Positions 16,331 through 24,733 of a stretch of DNA of 34,875 nucleotides are shown here, piece after piece; position 1 is the stretch's first letter, and every line of letters begins with the position of its first letter. Location of the stretch: NCBI GenBank assembly GCA_903883945.1, contig CAISCV010000080.1, forward strand, positions 1-34,875, given 5' to 3'. A program made the translations under genes and the position numbers. Source of the DNA: an uncultured Chitinophagaceae bacterium. GTDB taxonomy: Bacteria; Bacteroidota; Bacteroidia; Chitinophagales; Chitinophagaceae. The notes beneath the pieces are model-generated. The model was not told the DNA's origin, did not search any database, and saw nothing but the letters and a program-made list of their open reading frames with translations.

Positions 16331-17101
16331 CTAAAATTGCAAATGCCTTACCGTTGCGCCATTGTTTATAAGCTGTCTTAACGAGTCCATCCCAATTCTA
16401 ATATGACGTTCTACAAATTCAGTCGTTACTTTTTTATCACTTTCTTCTGTCTTTACACCATCGGGTACCATTGGAGAATCGCTTACCAATAACAATGCTC
16501 CTGTTGGTATCTTATTATAAAAACCAACAGTAAATATAGTGGCTGTTTCCATATCTATTGCATAAGCCCTTATCTTGGTAAGATACTCTTTAAACACTTC
16601 ATCATGCTCCCAAACCCTTCTGTTTGTTGTGTAAACAGTTCCAGTCCAATAATCTACCCCCGAATCTCTAATGGTAGTAGAAATAGCTTTCTGTAAAGCA
16701 AATGCAGGCAATGCAGGTACTTCTGGAGGAAAGTAATCGGCACTAGTTCCCTCGCCTCTTATGGCAGCAATGGGCAGTATCAAATCACCTATTTTATTAC
16801 GGCGTTTCAATCCGCCGCATTTACCCAAAAACAATACAGCTTTTGGGCTGATTGCACTCAACAAATCCATTACAGTAGCAGCACCTGGACTCCCCATCCC
16901 AAAATTAATGATGGTAATACCATCTGCAGTTGCACACTGAAATGGACGGTCTTTACCTAGTACAGGCACTTTATTCCATTCGGCAAAGAGTGTTACATAG
17001 TTTGCAAAGTTTGTAAGTAGTATATATTTACCAAAATTTTCTAACGGTTCACCTGTGTAGCGTGGCAACCAATTGTTTACTATTTCTTCTTTAGTCTTCA
17101 T
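16331..17101 (-). CDS. amn: AMP nucleosidase
   Basis: Cytosolic enzyme that splits AMP into adenine and ribose 5-phosphate, tuning purine nucleotide pools. The 256-residue protein is the short single-domain form common in Bacteroidota, lacking the extra N-terminal domain of the E. coli enzyme. The nucleoside phosphorylase fold is shown by TIINFGMGSPGAATVMDLL (phosphate-binding region), AVLFLGKCGGLKRRNKIGDLILP, the YAIDMETATIF motif with the purine-contacting Met-Glu, and LLLVSDSPM containing the catalytic Asp. A minus-strand -7 element lies 28 bp upstream. Convergent to tamL, divergent from the HsdR-N-like gene. A related purine phosphorylase is a less likely alternative. Confidence 0.87.
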   Translation of the reverse strand: MKTKEEIVNNWLPRYTGEPLENFGKYILLTNFANYVTLFAEWNKVPVLGKDRPFQCATADGITIINFGMGSPGAATVMDLLSAISPKAVLFLGKCGGLKRRNKIGDLILPIAAIRGEGTSADYFPPEVPALPAFALQKAISTTIRDSGVDYWTGTVYTTNRRVWEHDEVFKEYLTKIRAYAIDMETATIFTVGFYNKIPTGALLLVSDSPMVPDGVKTEESDKKVTTEFVERHIRIGMDSLRQLINNGATVRHLQF

Positions 17102-17128
17102 TATTTTTAATTTAATCTATTTATTTTA

Positions 17129-17136
17129 CAAAAATA
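17129..17136 (-). promoter_or_regulatory. Predicted -7 element of the amn promoter
   Basis: On the minus strand TATTTTTG matches TAnnTTTG exactly, 27 bp before the amn start codon. No clear -33 element is visible. Confidence 0.4.
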
Positions 17137-17155
17137 ATCTTTTTACAGCTAATAA

Positions 17156-17584
17156 ATGATAAAAGTTAACTACCCCCCATTTCGCTACAATATAAAGGGT
17201 GAAGAAAACAAGGAACTTATCTTTGATGAAGTACGAAAAAGGTGGGTACGATTAACACCAGAGGAATGGGTACGGCAGAACATGATACAATATTTACTAC
17301 AAGTGCTTACATATCCTGCATCGCTATTATCTATAGAAAAAGAACTAAAACTTGGAGAATTACGAAAACGTTGCGATGTGATTGTTTATAAAGGAGTTTC
17401 CCCATGGATGATTATAGAATGCAAAGAACCAAATGTTCCGTTATCGGAAAAGACACTACAACAGATATTACGTTATCACCTTGCCATACCTGTACCCTAT
17501 CTGTGTCTTACAAATGGTAATAATGTTTACCTTTTCGAGAAAATAAACAATAACTTCAAAGAAATAGGTGAATTTCCCAAATAA
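17156..17584 (+). CDS. Small protein with type I restriction HsdR N-terminal-like nuclease domain
   Basis: A 142-residue protein made only of the HsdR N-terminal domain, a PD-(D/E)xK nuclease fold. The active-site pattern is visible: RKRCD74-VIVY, then MIIE88-C-K90, with Glu62 in EKEL as a possible first helix residue. The segment WVRQNMIQYLLQVLTYP and the C-terminal LCLTNGNNVYLFEK also fit. There is no helicase part, no HsdM or HsdS nearby, and the gene ends normally, so it is not a recently truncated HsdR. Solitary copies of this domain occur in many Bacteroidota and their function is not established. It diverges from amn with 54 bp between starts. Confidence 0.8.
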   Translation: MIKVNYPPFRYNIKGEENKELIFDEVRKRWVRLTPEEWVRQNMIQYLLQVLTYPASLLSIEKELKLGELRKRCDVIVYKGVSPWMIIECKEPNVPLSEKTLQQILRYHLAIPVPYLCLTNGNNVYLFEKINNNFKEIGEFPK

Positions 17585-17631
17585 AAAATAAAAATACCTC
17601 TCTATTTAGTAATAAAACAAACTAATCCTAG

Positions 17632-17639
17632 TATTTTTG
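17632..17639 (+). promoter_or_regulatory. Predicted -7 element before the T9SS surface protein gene
   Basis: TATTTTTG, a full TAnnTTTG match, ends 15 nt before the ATG at 17655. TTTAG lies 22 bp upstream, the same pair seen at the pgk promoter. The leader would be about 10 nt. Confidence 0.45.
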
Positions 17640-17654
17640 AAAAAATAGAACCTC

Positions 17655-20240
17655 ATGAAATTAATTTTTAACAAACAATTGCTATATACGTCAGTTGTTT
17701 CTTTTTTTTTGCTAACTGCTGCAACTGCATTTTCCCAATTTAATTTGAATACAGGATTGGTGGCTTACTACCCTTTTAACGGGAATGCATTAGACTCTAG
17801 TGGTAATAACAACAATCCTAGTTACAACAATGCAACATTAGTTGCAGACAGGTTTGGAAATCCAAATAATGCCATTTCTTTCAATGGGTACAACAGCTAT
17901 ATACAAATACCCGGTAGTACGTCTCTTAATTCGGGTCCTTCAGTTTCAATAAGTGTTTGGGTAAAACCAAATGGTTTTTATACGGGTACCTGCAATGGTA
18001 ATTATATTCTATCGAAAGGATTAGAAACATCCACTAGCTATAATGCTGTTTTTTCAGATGCAGCCTATGATAATACTATTGGGAGGAATCAATGTAATTA
18101 TCCGACAGACACTAGTCATGAGTACTTTTATGGAATGAACTGTACCAGTACACCCAACCTCTTTATACATACAGGCTCTTGGTATCATCTGGTATACACA
18201 AATGATGGAAGTGTATCTAAATTCTATGTTAATGACAGTTTAATTTCATCCAACAGTGGCACTATAACCTTTAATAACAATGATCTCTATCTTGGCAGAT
18301 ACTTTAGTATTGGTAGTACCCCTTATTGGTTGAATGGGATTTTAGATGATATTCGTATATACAATAGGGCTTTAGACAGTAGCGAAGTAACTACTTTATA
18401 CTATCTGCCCAATCCAAATATTGCAACGCCTCCTATAATCGTAGATTCTTCCAAATGCAATGCCCAGTTAGTAATCTCTGGCTCCCCTACCAACAAACTT
18501 TTTCAAACTTCAGCCTTCTTAAATAATCCAAGTGCTGGTCCCAATGGAGATACCTCTGGCACCGAATTATATGCCTTTGCTTGGACTGCAAACAGCATAA
18601 ATATTCCCAACTATAATGGGAGATCGCTTATAAAATATGACATCAGTCAAATTCCAACAGGTGCGATTGTAAAAAGTGCAAAACTGTATTTGTATGCAAA
18701 ATTGCAAAACATTAATGGCGTGTTACATAGCCCTACTTATGGAACAAACAACACCGCTTTGTTACAAAAAGTAATTACACCTTGGACCTTAGATAACGTT
18801 AATTACTACACAAATTTAGTTGTAGACACAGCTAAAGAAGTTGTATTGGCCGAAAGCACTAGTCCTGCCCAAAACTATGTTGCCGACCTTACTGCTTATG
18901 CTCAAAGTTGGGTGAATAACCCTACAAGCAACAATGGATTACTTTTTAGGATGCAAACAGAGAACGACCCCTACAATTCTATGATATTCGAATCGGGGCT
19001 AGCATCTGATACAAGCAAAAGACCGCGATTAGAAATTTGCTATACCATTCCACCTCCGGTGGATACAACACATCAAACAATTACGCTCTATGGTGATAGT
19101 AATAACACAGGTTTTAAAGGGGTTGTGATAGTAAAAGATTCACTTTTAGGGCTTAATATAGATACGACTGGCGGACAAATCTGTGCTTACTCTTGGGGTG
19201 AAGATAGTATTACTATCACATACAAAAATGGATGGTCTATCATTCAATATGATGTAAGTCAAATACCGCCAACAGCAGTCATTGATAGTGCCGCCATATA
19301 CTTCTATGCCAAATTGGACAATTTAGATTGTGCAACAGGAAGCCCAACAATTGGTCCAAACAATGAAGGTATACTGAATAGAATACTAGATTATTGGGAA
19401 ACAGGAAATAACCAACATGCACCTATTGTAACAATTGATTCTTTAACCCCAGTTGATTTACCCGCAAGCTCTTCCCCTACCGAAGACTATAAAGCAAATA
19501 TTACTTCCTTTGTAAAAGCTTGGGTAAAGAATCCCTCTAGCAATCATGGAATGACTCTAAGACTAAAAAATACAGATGCTGGTAACAACTCTTTGATATT
19601 CGAATCTAGCAAATCTGCTAATAAGGCTAAGAGACCAAAGTTGTCTATCAGCTACACAGTACCTAAATCTTTACCAATTGTTCTTAGATCATTTACAGCA
19701 AGTGTCCTTACAAATCCCTATACACTGATAAATTTTGCTACAACTAATGAGGAAGATGCTACCACTATAAACATAGAAAGAAGTTATAACAATGTCGATT
19801 TCGAATTAGCGACCACTTTTAGAGCTACAGGAAACAATGGGTTGAACAACTACAGTTTCACAGACAAAATACAAACAACTGCCCTTAGAGTATATTATCG
19901 TTTGAAAGTTTTAAATAAAGACGGCAGCTATAGATATAGCAATATCATTGATTTATCACTTTCTAGTAACCAGAAAAATATGTCTGTTAGTATTTATCCA
20001 AATCCTATTCACAATACTCCTTTAAATGTAAATTTATATTTACTAAAGGAGGAAACAGTAATATTAAAGGTGTATGCTATGAACGGCAGATTGATGTTAG
20101 AACAAAAAATACAAGGAAATAAAGGACAGAATCTTATTAGCTTAGATAAATTTAGAATACTTAATGGGGGTATTTACACTTTAAACATTATAAGCAATAG
20201 TGAGGTTTTTAACCAGAAAATTATAAAAATTATGGATTAA
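17655..20240 (+). CDS. Secreted LamG/DNRLRE-domain protein with T9SS sorting domain
   Basis: An 861-residue surface or secreted protein. Signal peptide about 1-28 (ATAFSQ). A LamG/concanavalin-like jelly roll follows (about 33-250: LVAYYPFNGNALDSSGNNN, VSISVWVKPNG, LDDIRIYNRAL). Two tandem DNRLRE domains come next (about 268-465 and 478-672), each with a YDISQIPTGA or YDVSQIPPTA motif, a SAKLYLYAKL or SAAIYFYAKL strand, and a W-V-(N/K)-(N/P)-P-(T/S)-(S)-NNGL/NHGM ending. A beta domain (PIVLRSFTASVL) follows. The C-terminal about 75 residues form a type A T9SS sorting domain: SIYPNP, MNGRLMLEQK, LNGGIYTLNI and a basic end. It would be exported by Sec and then T9SS and attached to the surface. 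The binding target is unknown. A strong terminator follows. Confidence 0.88.
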   Translation: MKLIFNKQLLYTSVVSFFLLTAATAFSQFNLNTGLVAYYPFNGNALDSSGNNNNPSYNNATLVADRFGNPNNAISFNGYNSYIQIPGSTSLNSGPSVSISVWVKPNGFYTGTCNGNYILSKGLETSTSYNAVFSDAAYDNTIGRNQCNYPTDTSHEYFYGMNCTSTPNLFIHTGSWYHLVYTNDGSVSKFYVNDSLISSNSGTITFNNNDLYLGRYFSIGSTPYWLNGILDDIRIYNRALDSSEVTTLYYLPNPNIATPPIIVDSSKCNAQLVISGSPTNKLFQTSAFLNNPSAGPNGDTSGTELYAFAWTANSINIPNYNGRSLIKYDISQIPTGAIVKSAKLYLYAKLQNINGVLHSPTYGTNNTALLQKVITPWTLDNVNYYTNLVVDTAKEVVLAESTSPAQNYVADLTAYAQSWVNNPTSNNGLLFRMQTENDPYNSMIFESGLASDTSKRPRLEICYTIPPPVDTTHQTITLYGDSNNTGFKGVVIVKDSLLGLNIDTTGGQICAYSWGEDSITITYKNGWSIIQYDVSQIPPTAVIDSAAIYFYAKLDNLDCATGSPTIGPNNEGILNRILDYWETGNNQHAPIVTIDSLTPVDLPASSSPTEDYKANITSFVKAWVKNPSSNHGMTLRLKNTDAGNNSLIFESSKSANKAKRPKLSISYTVPKSLPIVLRSFTASVLTNPYTLINFATTNEEDATTINIERSYNNVDFELATTFRATGNNGLNNYSFTDKIQTTALRVYYRLKVLNKDGSYRYSNIIDLSLSSNQKNMSVSIYPNPIHNTPLNVNLYLLKEETVILKVYAMNGRLMLEQKIQGNKGQNLISLDKFRILNGGIYTLNIISNSEVFNQKIIKIMD

Positions 20241-20282
20241 TTACCAACTAAGTAATCTCTTTTACTGGCTAAAAGTTAATAC

Positions 20283-20322
20283 AAAAGGGTAGTTGCTTTT
20301 TAAAAGAAGTATCTACCCTTTT
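20283..20322 (+). terminator. Terminator after the T9SS surface protein gene
   Basis: A perfect 10-bp stem, AAAAGGGTAG (20283-20292) with CTACCCTTTT (20313-20322), has a 20-nt loop that can fold further (CTTTT with AAAAG). It lies 42 bp after the stop codon and is followed by an AT-rich tail. Confidence 0.75.
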
Positions 20323-20481
20323 ATAATTTTATATAACAAGATGCAATAAAAGTCGTTATTTTAGCGCACATTTAGTTTAAATTAAAATTTTTTGATTCAA
20401 TAGATAATTAAAAAAACATTAAAAAAATACCCCATAAGAACTCTTTTTTTATTACATTGCGGCAAATAATTTAAATGGCTT

Positions 20482-21870
20482 ATGAACAATAACAACACAT
20501 ATCTGCTTAAATTGTCTCTTTTATGCAGTGATTTTGCTATTATCAATTTCACTTACTTTCTATCCTACATCATTACCTCTCTCATAAGTAAACTTCATCA
20601 ATCTTTTTTCATAGAAACTATTTTGGCTTTCAACATCAGTTGGCTGGCATCTGGTCTTATTACTAGCATTTATAGCAATTATACAATGCGAACATTAGAG
20701 AGCGTTCTCCGGAGTACTATACAAACAAGTTTGTTGCATTTCATGTTCTTTTCTTCTTTCATTTTATTTTTTTACAGTACACATGTACGTTTCAATTTAC
20801 TATTAGTAAGCGCCGTGCTATTGGTATTCTTACTTTCAATGAGTAGAATTTACCTTACTTACATCATCGAATTTATTGCAAAGAAGTCTCGTCTAAATAA
20901 AAGAATTGCAATTGTTGGCCACAATGAGATGGGAGTTAAACTAGCTAACTATTTTATTGATCATACTTCAATTTATTCTTTTCACGGATTTCTAGATGTA
21001 AAACCTTCAGCCAAAGGAAGTGAACATGAAAGTATTGTAAGAACATTAGGAGACTGCGTGGATTATGCAGTAGAAAACAATATTAACGAAATATATTCCA
21101 CCATCTTACCTGATCAGAATGAAGCAATACAAGAATTAATTGAAAGTGCTGAAAAGAATTGTGTACGTGTAAAATTTGTCACACCTACAAACAATTTAAG
21201 CTCAAACTTTTATCAACTAGAATATTTTGATAATATTCCGATAGTAAGCCATCGCCCTGAACCCCTTCACAACCTGAAAAACAGATTAAAAAAACGTATT
21301 TTCGATGTACTATTCAGTCTGTTGGCAATTACACTCGTACTTTGGTGGCTAATACCTATTGTAGCTATTATTATAAAGCTTAACTCAAAAGGACCTATAT
21401 TTTTCAGTCAACTTAGAAGTGGCAGAGATAATAAACCATTTTTGTGCTTTAAGTTTAGAAGTATGACAGTTAACAAAGAGAGTAACCTGTTACAAGCCAC
21501 AAAAAACGATTCTAGGGTAACTACTGTAGGTCGGATACTTCGAAAAACTAGTTTGGATGAGTTCCCACAATTCTTCAATGTACTTAGAGGCAATATGAGT
21601 ATAGTTGGACCAAGACCACACATGCTGAAACATACAGAAGAGTATAGTGCTTTGGTGGATAAGTATATGGTTCGACAGTTCATGAAACCCGGTATCACAG
21701 GTTGGGCTCAGGTAAATGGTTATCGTGGCGAAACATCTGAAACAATAATGATGGAAAAAAGAGTAGAACACGATATCTGGTATATGGAAAACTGGAGCCT
21801 GATGTTAGATATCAAGATTATCTTCATGACGATCATAAATATCTTCAAAGGAGAGTCTGCCGCTTTTTAA
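20482..21870 (+). CDS. Undecaprenyl-phosphate sugar phosphotransferase (WcaJ-type, EPS initiation)
   Basis: A 462-residue inner-membrane polyisoprenyl-phosphate hexose-1-phosphate transferase that links the first sugar to undecaprenyl phosphate for exopolysaccharide or capsule synthesis. Four N-terminal transmembrane helices (about 8-130) lead to a cytosolic nucleotide-binding-like domain (RIAIVGHNEMGVKLANYF, about 145-250). A fifth hydrophobic helix follows, then the bacterial sugar transferase catalytic domain from about 270: KRIFDVLFSLLAI, FFSQLRSGRDNKPFLCFKFRSM, LRKTSLDEFPQFFNVLRGNMSIVGPRPH and PGITGWAQVNGYRGE. Motifs and length are intact. No other EPS gene is present in the window. The sugar is usually glucose in this subfamily, but that is not proven here. 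Confidence 0.92.
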   Translation: MNNNNTYLLKLSLLCSDFAIINFTYFLSYIITSLISKLHQSFFIETILAFNISWLASGLITSIYSNYTMRTLESVLRSTIQTSLLHFMFFSSFILFFYSTHVRFNLLLVSAVLLVFLLSMSRIYLTYIIEFIAKKSRLNKRIAIVGHNEMGVKLANYFIDHTSIYSFHGFLDVKPSAKGSEHESIVRTLGDCVDYAVENNINEIYSTILPDQNEAIQELIESAEKNCVRVKFVTPTNNLSSNFYQLEYFDNIPIVSHRPEPLHNLKNRLKKRIFDVLFSLLAITLVLWWLIPIVAIIIKLNSKGPIFFSQLRSGRDNKPFLCFKFRSMTVNKESNLLQATKNDSRVTTVGRILRKTSLDEFPQFFNVLRGNMSIVGPRPHMLKHTEEYSALVDKYMVRQFMKPGITGWAQVNGYRGETSETIMMEKRVEHDIWYMENWSLMLDIKIIFMTIINIFKGESAAF

Positions 21871-21893
21871 TCCTTAAAAAACTAATCTGGCAT

Positions 21894-22250
21894 TTATAGT
21901 AACTCCATCAAATACGATGAAGAAAAAAAGTACCGTTTTAGGTATGGTAATATAATCGAGTCATTAGGTTTTATATATTCTAAATTTGCTTTTAATCCTG
22001 TAACCTTTATATCCACGTCATTTAGTTGAGGGATATATATACTTCAAAACGACAATACTCTGCGTCCTAAAAGTGAAACATTATTCCAAACATAAATCTT
22101 TTCTCTCTTTTTCTTTGTGTAAATGAAGCTATGCTCCTTTGCGGTTATTATTTCCTTTCTTCTTAACCAAACGACATTAGATTGATTTCCCACAGAAGAC
22201 CATACCCTAAATCTCATCCCATGTAATTGCAAATAAGACAGAATTAAGTC
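21894..22250 (-). pseudogene. Possible decayed ORF interrupted by an in-frame TGA
   Basis: The 486-bp gap between the sugar transferase and the dioxygenase gene holds one minus-strand frame open for 69 codons (22250 to 22047). A TGA at 22044-22046 is followed by a further 49 codons in the same frame to TAA at 21894-21896. The downstream part (for example LNDVDIKVTGLKANLEYIKP) looks protein-like, whereas the upstream part includes a low-complexity lysine-rich stretch from a CT tract. No family is recognised. Chance openness cannot be excluded. Apart from the hairpin at 22231-22260, nothing else is seen in this gap. Confidence 0.25.
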
Positions 22251-22260
22251 TTATTTTTTA
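22231..22260 (+). terminator. Hairpin with T run
   Basis: A 9-bp stem, AAATAAGAC (22231-22239) with GTCTTATTT (22248-22256), has an 8-nt loop and the T run continues to 22259. It could end a long 3' extension of the sugar transferase transcript. The stem is AT-rich, so termination would be weak. Confidence 0.4.
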
Positions 22261-22356
22261 AATTAATTGCAGAAAATATATTTAATATCTGAATATTTCT
22301 CTATTTTCGCCCTCCGCCTAAAGCGTGGATATTTAATTAATTAAAAAAAGATTGTT

Positions 22357-23301
22357 ATGTCTATTCCCGTTGTTGATTTATCTGAGTTTTTAAGTGGTGA
22401 TGCTACACTAAAGGATAGTTTTGTACAAAGCCTTGGTTCTGCGTACGAAACAGTAGGGTTTGTTGCGGTAAAAAATCATGGATTACCAGATGCACTCATT
22501 TCTGAAATCTATGAATATGTACAAGCTTTTTTTTCGCTCCCAACAGAAGAAAAGAATAGATATCAAATCCCAGAATTAGCTGGACAACGTGGCTTTACTA
22601 GTTTCGGTACAGAACATGCAAAAGGTAGTGATGCGCCCGATTTAAAAGAATTTTTTCAGTTTGGTCAGATAGTAGATACCAACGATCCAATGAGGGCAAT
22701 CTATCCAGACAATGTAAAAGTAAACCAAATCCCAAAGTTCAATCCCACATTAGAAGAAGCTTACCGCTCCTATGAGAAAACGGGTAAGGCATTGTTACAA
22801 GCAATTGCTTTATATCTTGGTCTCGACGAACACTATTTTGATAAACATATCGAAAAAGGAAATTCAATTTTACGCTGTATACATTACCCTCCTATTACAC
22901 AAGCTCCCAAAAATGCAATGCGTGCTGAGCAACACGAGGATATCAATCTGATAACCTTATTGGTAGGCGCATCGGCTGATGGGCTGGAGATTTTGAGTAA
23001 GAAAGGAGAATGGGTTGCAGTAACTGCATTGCCCGATCAAATTGTAGTGAATGTGGGTGATATGTTACAGCGTCTCACCAACAACAAACTAAGAAGTAGC
23101 ACACACCGGGTTGTTAATCCTCCGGAAGCAAAGTGGGGAACACCTCGTTTTTCTATGCCATTCTTCTTACATCCTAAAAGCGAGATGAGTTTGTCATGCT
23201 TGGAACATTGCATAGATGATACACATCCAAAGCTATATACAGATATAACTGCAGGTGAATATCTAGACGAAAGATTGAGAGAAATAGGACTAAAGAAATA
23301 A
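22357..23301 (+). CDS. Isopenicillin N synthase-like 2-oxoglutarate/Fe(II) dioxygenase
   Basis: A 314-residue non-haem iron oxygenase of the IPNS/2OG family. The N-terminal DIOX_N region (IPVVDLSEFLSG, AYETVGFVAVKNHGL, FFSLPTEEKNRY) is followed by the double-stranded beta helix. The iron triad is visible: H193-E-D195 in EQHEDINLITLL and H250 in RSSTHRVVNPP. R264-F-S266 supplies the 2-oxoglutarate-binding Arg-x-Ser pair. All catalytic residues are present, so it should be active. The substrate is unknown; family members act on peptides, hormones and secondary metabolites. It has a 150-bp gap before mtaB and no biosynthetic neighbours, so a general metabolic role is as likely as a specialised one. 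Confidence 0.9.
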   Translation: MSIPVVDLSEFLSGDATLKDSFVQSLGSAYETVGFVAVKNHGLPDALISEIYEYVQAFFSLPTEEKNRYQIPELAGQRGFTSFGTEHAKGSDAPDLKEFFQFGQIVDTNDPMRAIYPDNVKVNQIPKFNPTLEEAYRSYEKTGKALLQAIALYLGLDEHYFDKHIEKGNSILRCIHYPPITQAPKNAMRAEQHEDINLITLLVGASADGLEILSKKGEWVAVTALPDQIVVNVGDMLQRLTNNKLRSSTHRVVNPPEAKWGTPRFSMPFFLHPKSEMSLSCLEHCIDDTHPKLYTDITAGEYLDERLREIGLKK

Positions 23302-23335
23302 TAGTTTTTACTCGCAAAAAGTTTAAAAGCCTAGG

Positions 23336-23425
23336 ATGGAGGAAATTGTTAAATTGTACTCTATTCTTGGCTTTATTTTTTTCTTTCTTGCAAGCATATA
23401 CTCATTAATAAATAGCGACACCTAA
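23336..23425 (+). CDS. Putative 29-residue single-TM small protein
   Basis: ATG to TAA encodes a peptide with a short charged N-terminus (MEEIVK), one hydrophobic segment (LYSILGFIFFFLASIYSL) and a polar tail (INSDT). This is the layout of a small inner-membrane protein. It fills most of the gap between the dioxygenase gene and mtaB. AGG lies directly before the ATG. There is no homologue I can name; a chance ORF in T-rich DNA is possible. Confidence 0.35.
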   Translation: MEEIVKLYSILGFIFFFLASIYSLINSDT

Positions 23426-23440
23426 TTAACATTTGATAGC

Positions 23441-23448
23441 TATTTTTG
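23441..23448 (+). promoter_or_regulatory. Predicted -7 element directly before mtaB
   Basis: TATTTTTG matches TAnnTTTG. Only four bases (CCCG) separate it from the mtaB ATG at 23453, so transcription would start at or next to the initiation codon. Confidence 0.45.
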
Positions 23449-23452
23449 CCCG

Positions 23453-24727
23453 ATGCAAAAACAACGTTCAGTAGCCTTTCATACACTCGGCTGCAAACTA
23501 AATTTCTCTGAGACATCTACTCTATCCAGACTATTGGAGCATGAAGGTTTTGAGAAAAAACACTTTGATGAAACTGCTGACATATACGTTATAAATACCT
23601 GTTCAGTAACTGATAATGCAGACAAAGAATGCCGACATCTCGTAAGAAGAATTCAACGTAATACACCCGAAAGCCTAGTTGTAATTACCGGATGCTATGC
23701 ACAACTAAAACCTCAAGAAATAGCTTCCATACCAGGTGTTGATCTTGTTTTGGGTGCGTCTGAAAAATTTAATATCGTAAAACACTTATCTGAACTTTCC
23801 AAAGGTGATAGCGCCAAAATATGTAGCTGTGAAATAGATGAAGTAACAGGATTTAATGCGTCCTTCTCCGCGAATGATCGTACCAGAACCTTTCTTAAGG
23901 TACAAGATGGCTGTGATTATACTTGTTCTTTTTGTACCATTCCAAAAGCCAGAGGAAAGAGCAGAAGCGACACTATTGCAAACGTATTAGAAAATGTAAA
24001 AGAACTTGCTAAAACACAAGTAAAAGAAATTGTGCTTACTGGCGTAAATCTGGGAGATTTCGGCAAAGGGCCAGAGGGAAATAAAAAAAATAATGAAGAT
24101 TTTTTAACCCTATTAGAACAATTAGATGAAGTTAGAGGTATTGAACGCTATCGTATATCATCCATTGAACCTAACTTACTTACCAACGAAATAATAGAGT
24201 TTGTTGCTAAAAGCAAAAAGTTAATGCCTCACTTTCACATACCGCTTCAAAGCGGAAGTAATACCATGTTGGCAGCTATGCGTCGTAGGTATAAAAGAGA
24301 GTTATACACTGAAAGAGTTGCATTTATCAAGCAACTTATGCCGCATTGTAGTATAGGCGTAGATGTAATTGTTGGATTCCCAGGCGAGACAGAAGAACTA
24401 TTTAAAGAAACCTTCGACTTTTTGCATAGCCTAGACGTCTCTTATTTACATGTATTTACGTATTCTGAAAGAGAAGGTACAGATGCACTCAATTTGAAGC
24501 CTGTTGTGCCAATAAGTATTCGAAATGAACGCAATAAAAAACTAAGAAACCTTAGCTATATGAAGTTGCAATATTTCACCCAACAACATGTAGGCAAACA
24601 GCGAAAGGTATTGTTTGAAAAGTATAATAAAGATGGGATAATGGAGGGCTACTCGGACAATTACATTCGCATTGCAACACCTTATAGAAAAGAATGGGCT
24701 AATGAAATTGTAGAATGGGTTATTTAG
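23453..24727 (+). CDS. mtaB: tRNA (N6-threonylcarbamoyladenosine37-C2)-methylthiotransferase
   Basis: Radical-SAM enzyme that adds a methylthio group to t6A37 in tRNAs reading ANN codons. The 424-residue protein has an N-terminal UPF0004 domain with cluster cysteines (C14 in HTLGCKLN, INTCSV, TGCYAQL), then the radical-SAM motif C154-x3-C158-x2-C161 in DGCDYTCSFCTIPKARGKSRS. The MtaB-type reading KLNFSET (rather than the MNxxDS of MiaB/RimO) supports the subfamily. A C-terminal TRAM-like region (QRKVLFEKYNKDGIMEGYSDNYIRI) completes it. The family length is normal. It ends 6 bp before the stop of the convergent YhhN-like gene. Confidence 0.93.
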   Translation: MQKQRSVAFHTLGCKLNFSETSTLSRLLEHEGFEKKHFDETADIYVINTCSVTDNADKECRHLVRRIQRNTPESLVVITGCYAQLKPQEIASIPGVDLVLGASEKFNIVKHLSELSKGDSAKICSCEIDEVTGFNASFSANDRTRTFLKVQDGCDYTCSFCTIPKARGKSRSDTIANVLENVKELAKTQVKEIVLTGVNLGDFGKGPEGNKKNNEDFLTLLEQLDEVRGIERYRISSIEPNLLTNEIIEFVAKSKKLMPHFHIPLQSGSNTMLAAMRRRYKRELYTERVAFIKQLMPHCSIGVDVIVGFPGETEELFKETFDFLHSLDVSYLHVFTYSEREGTDALNLKPVVPISIRNERNKKLRNLSYMKLQYFTQQHVGKQRKVLFEKYNKDGIMEGYSDNYIRIATPYRKEWANEIVEWVI

Positions 24728-24733
24728 TAGGGG

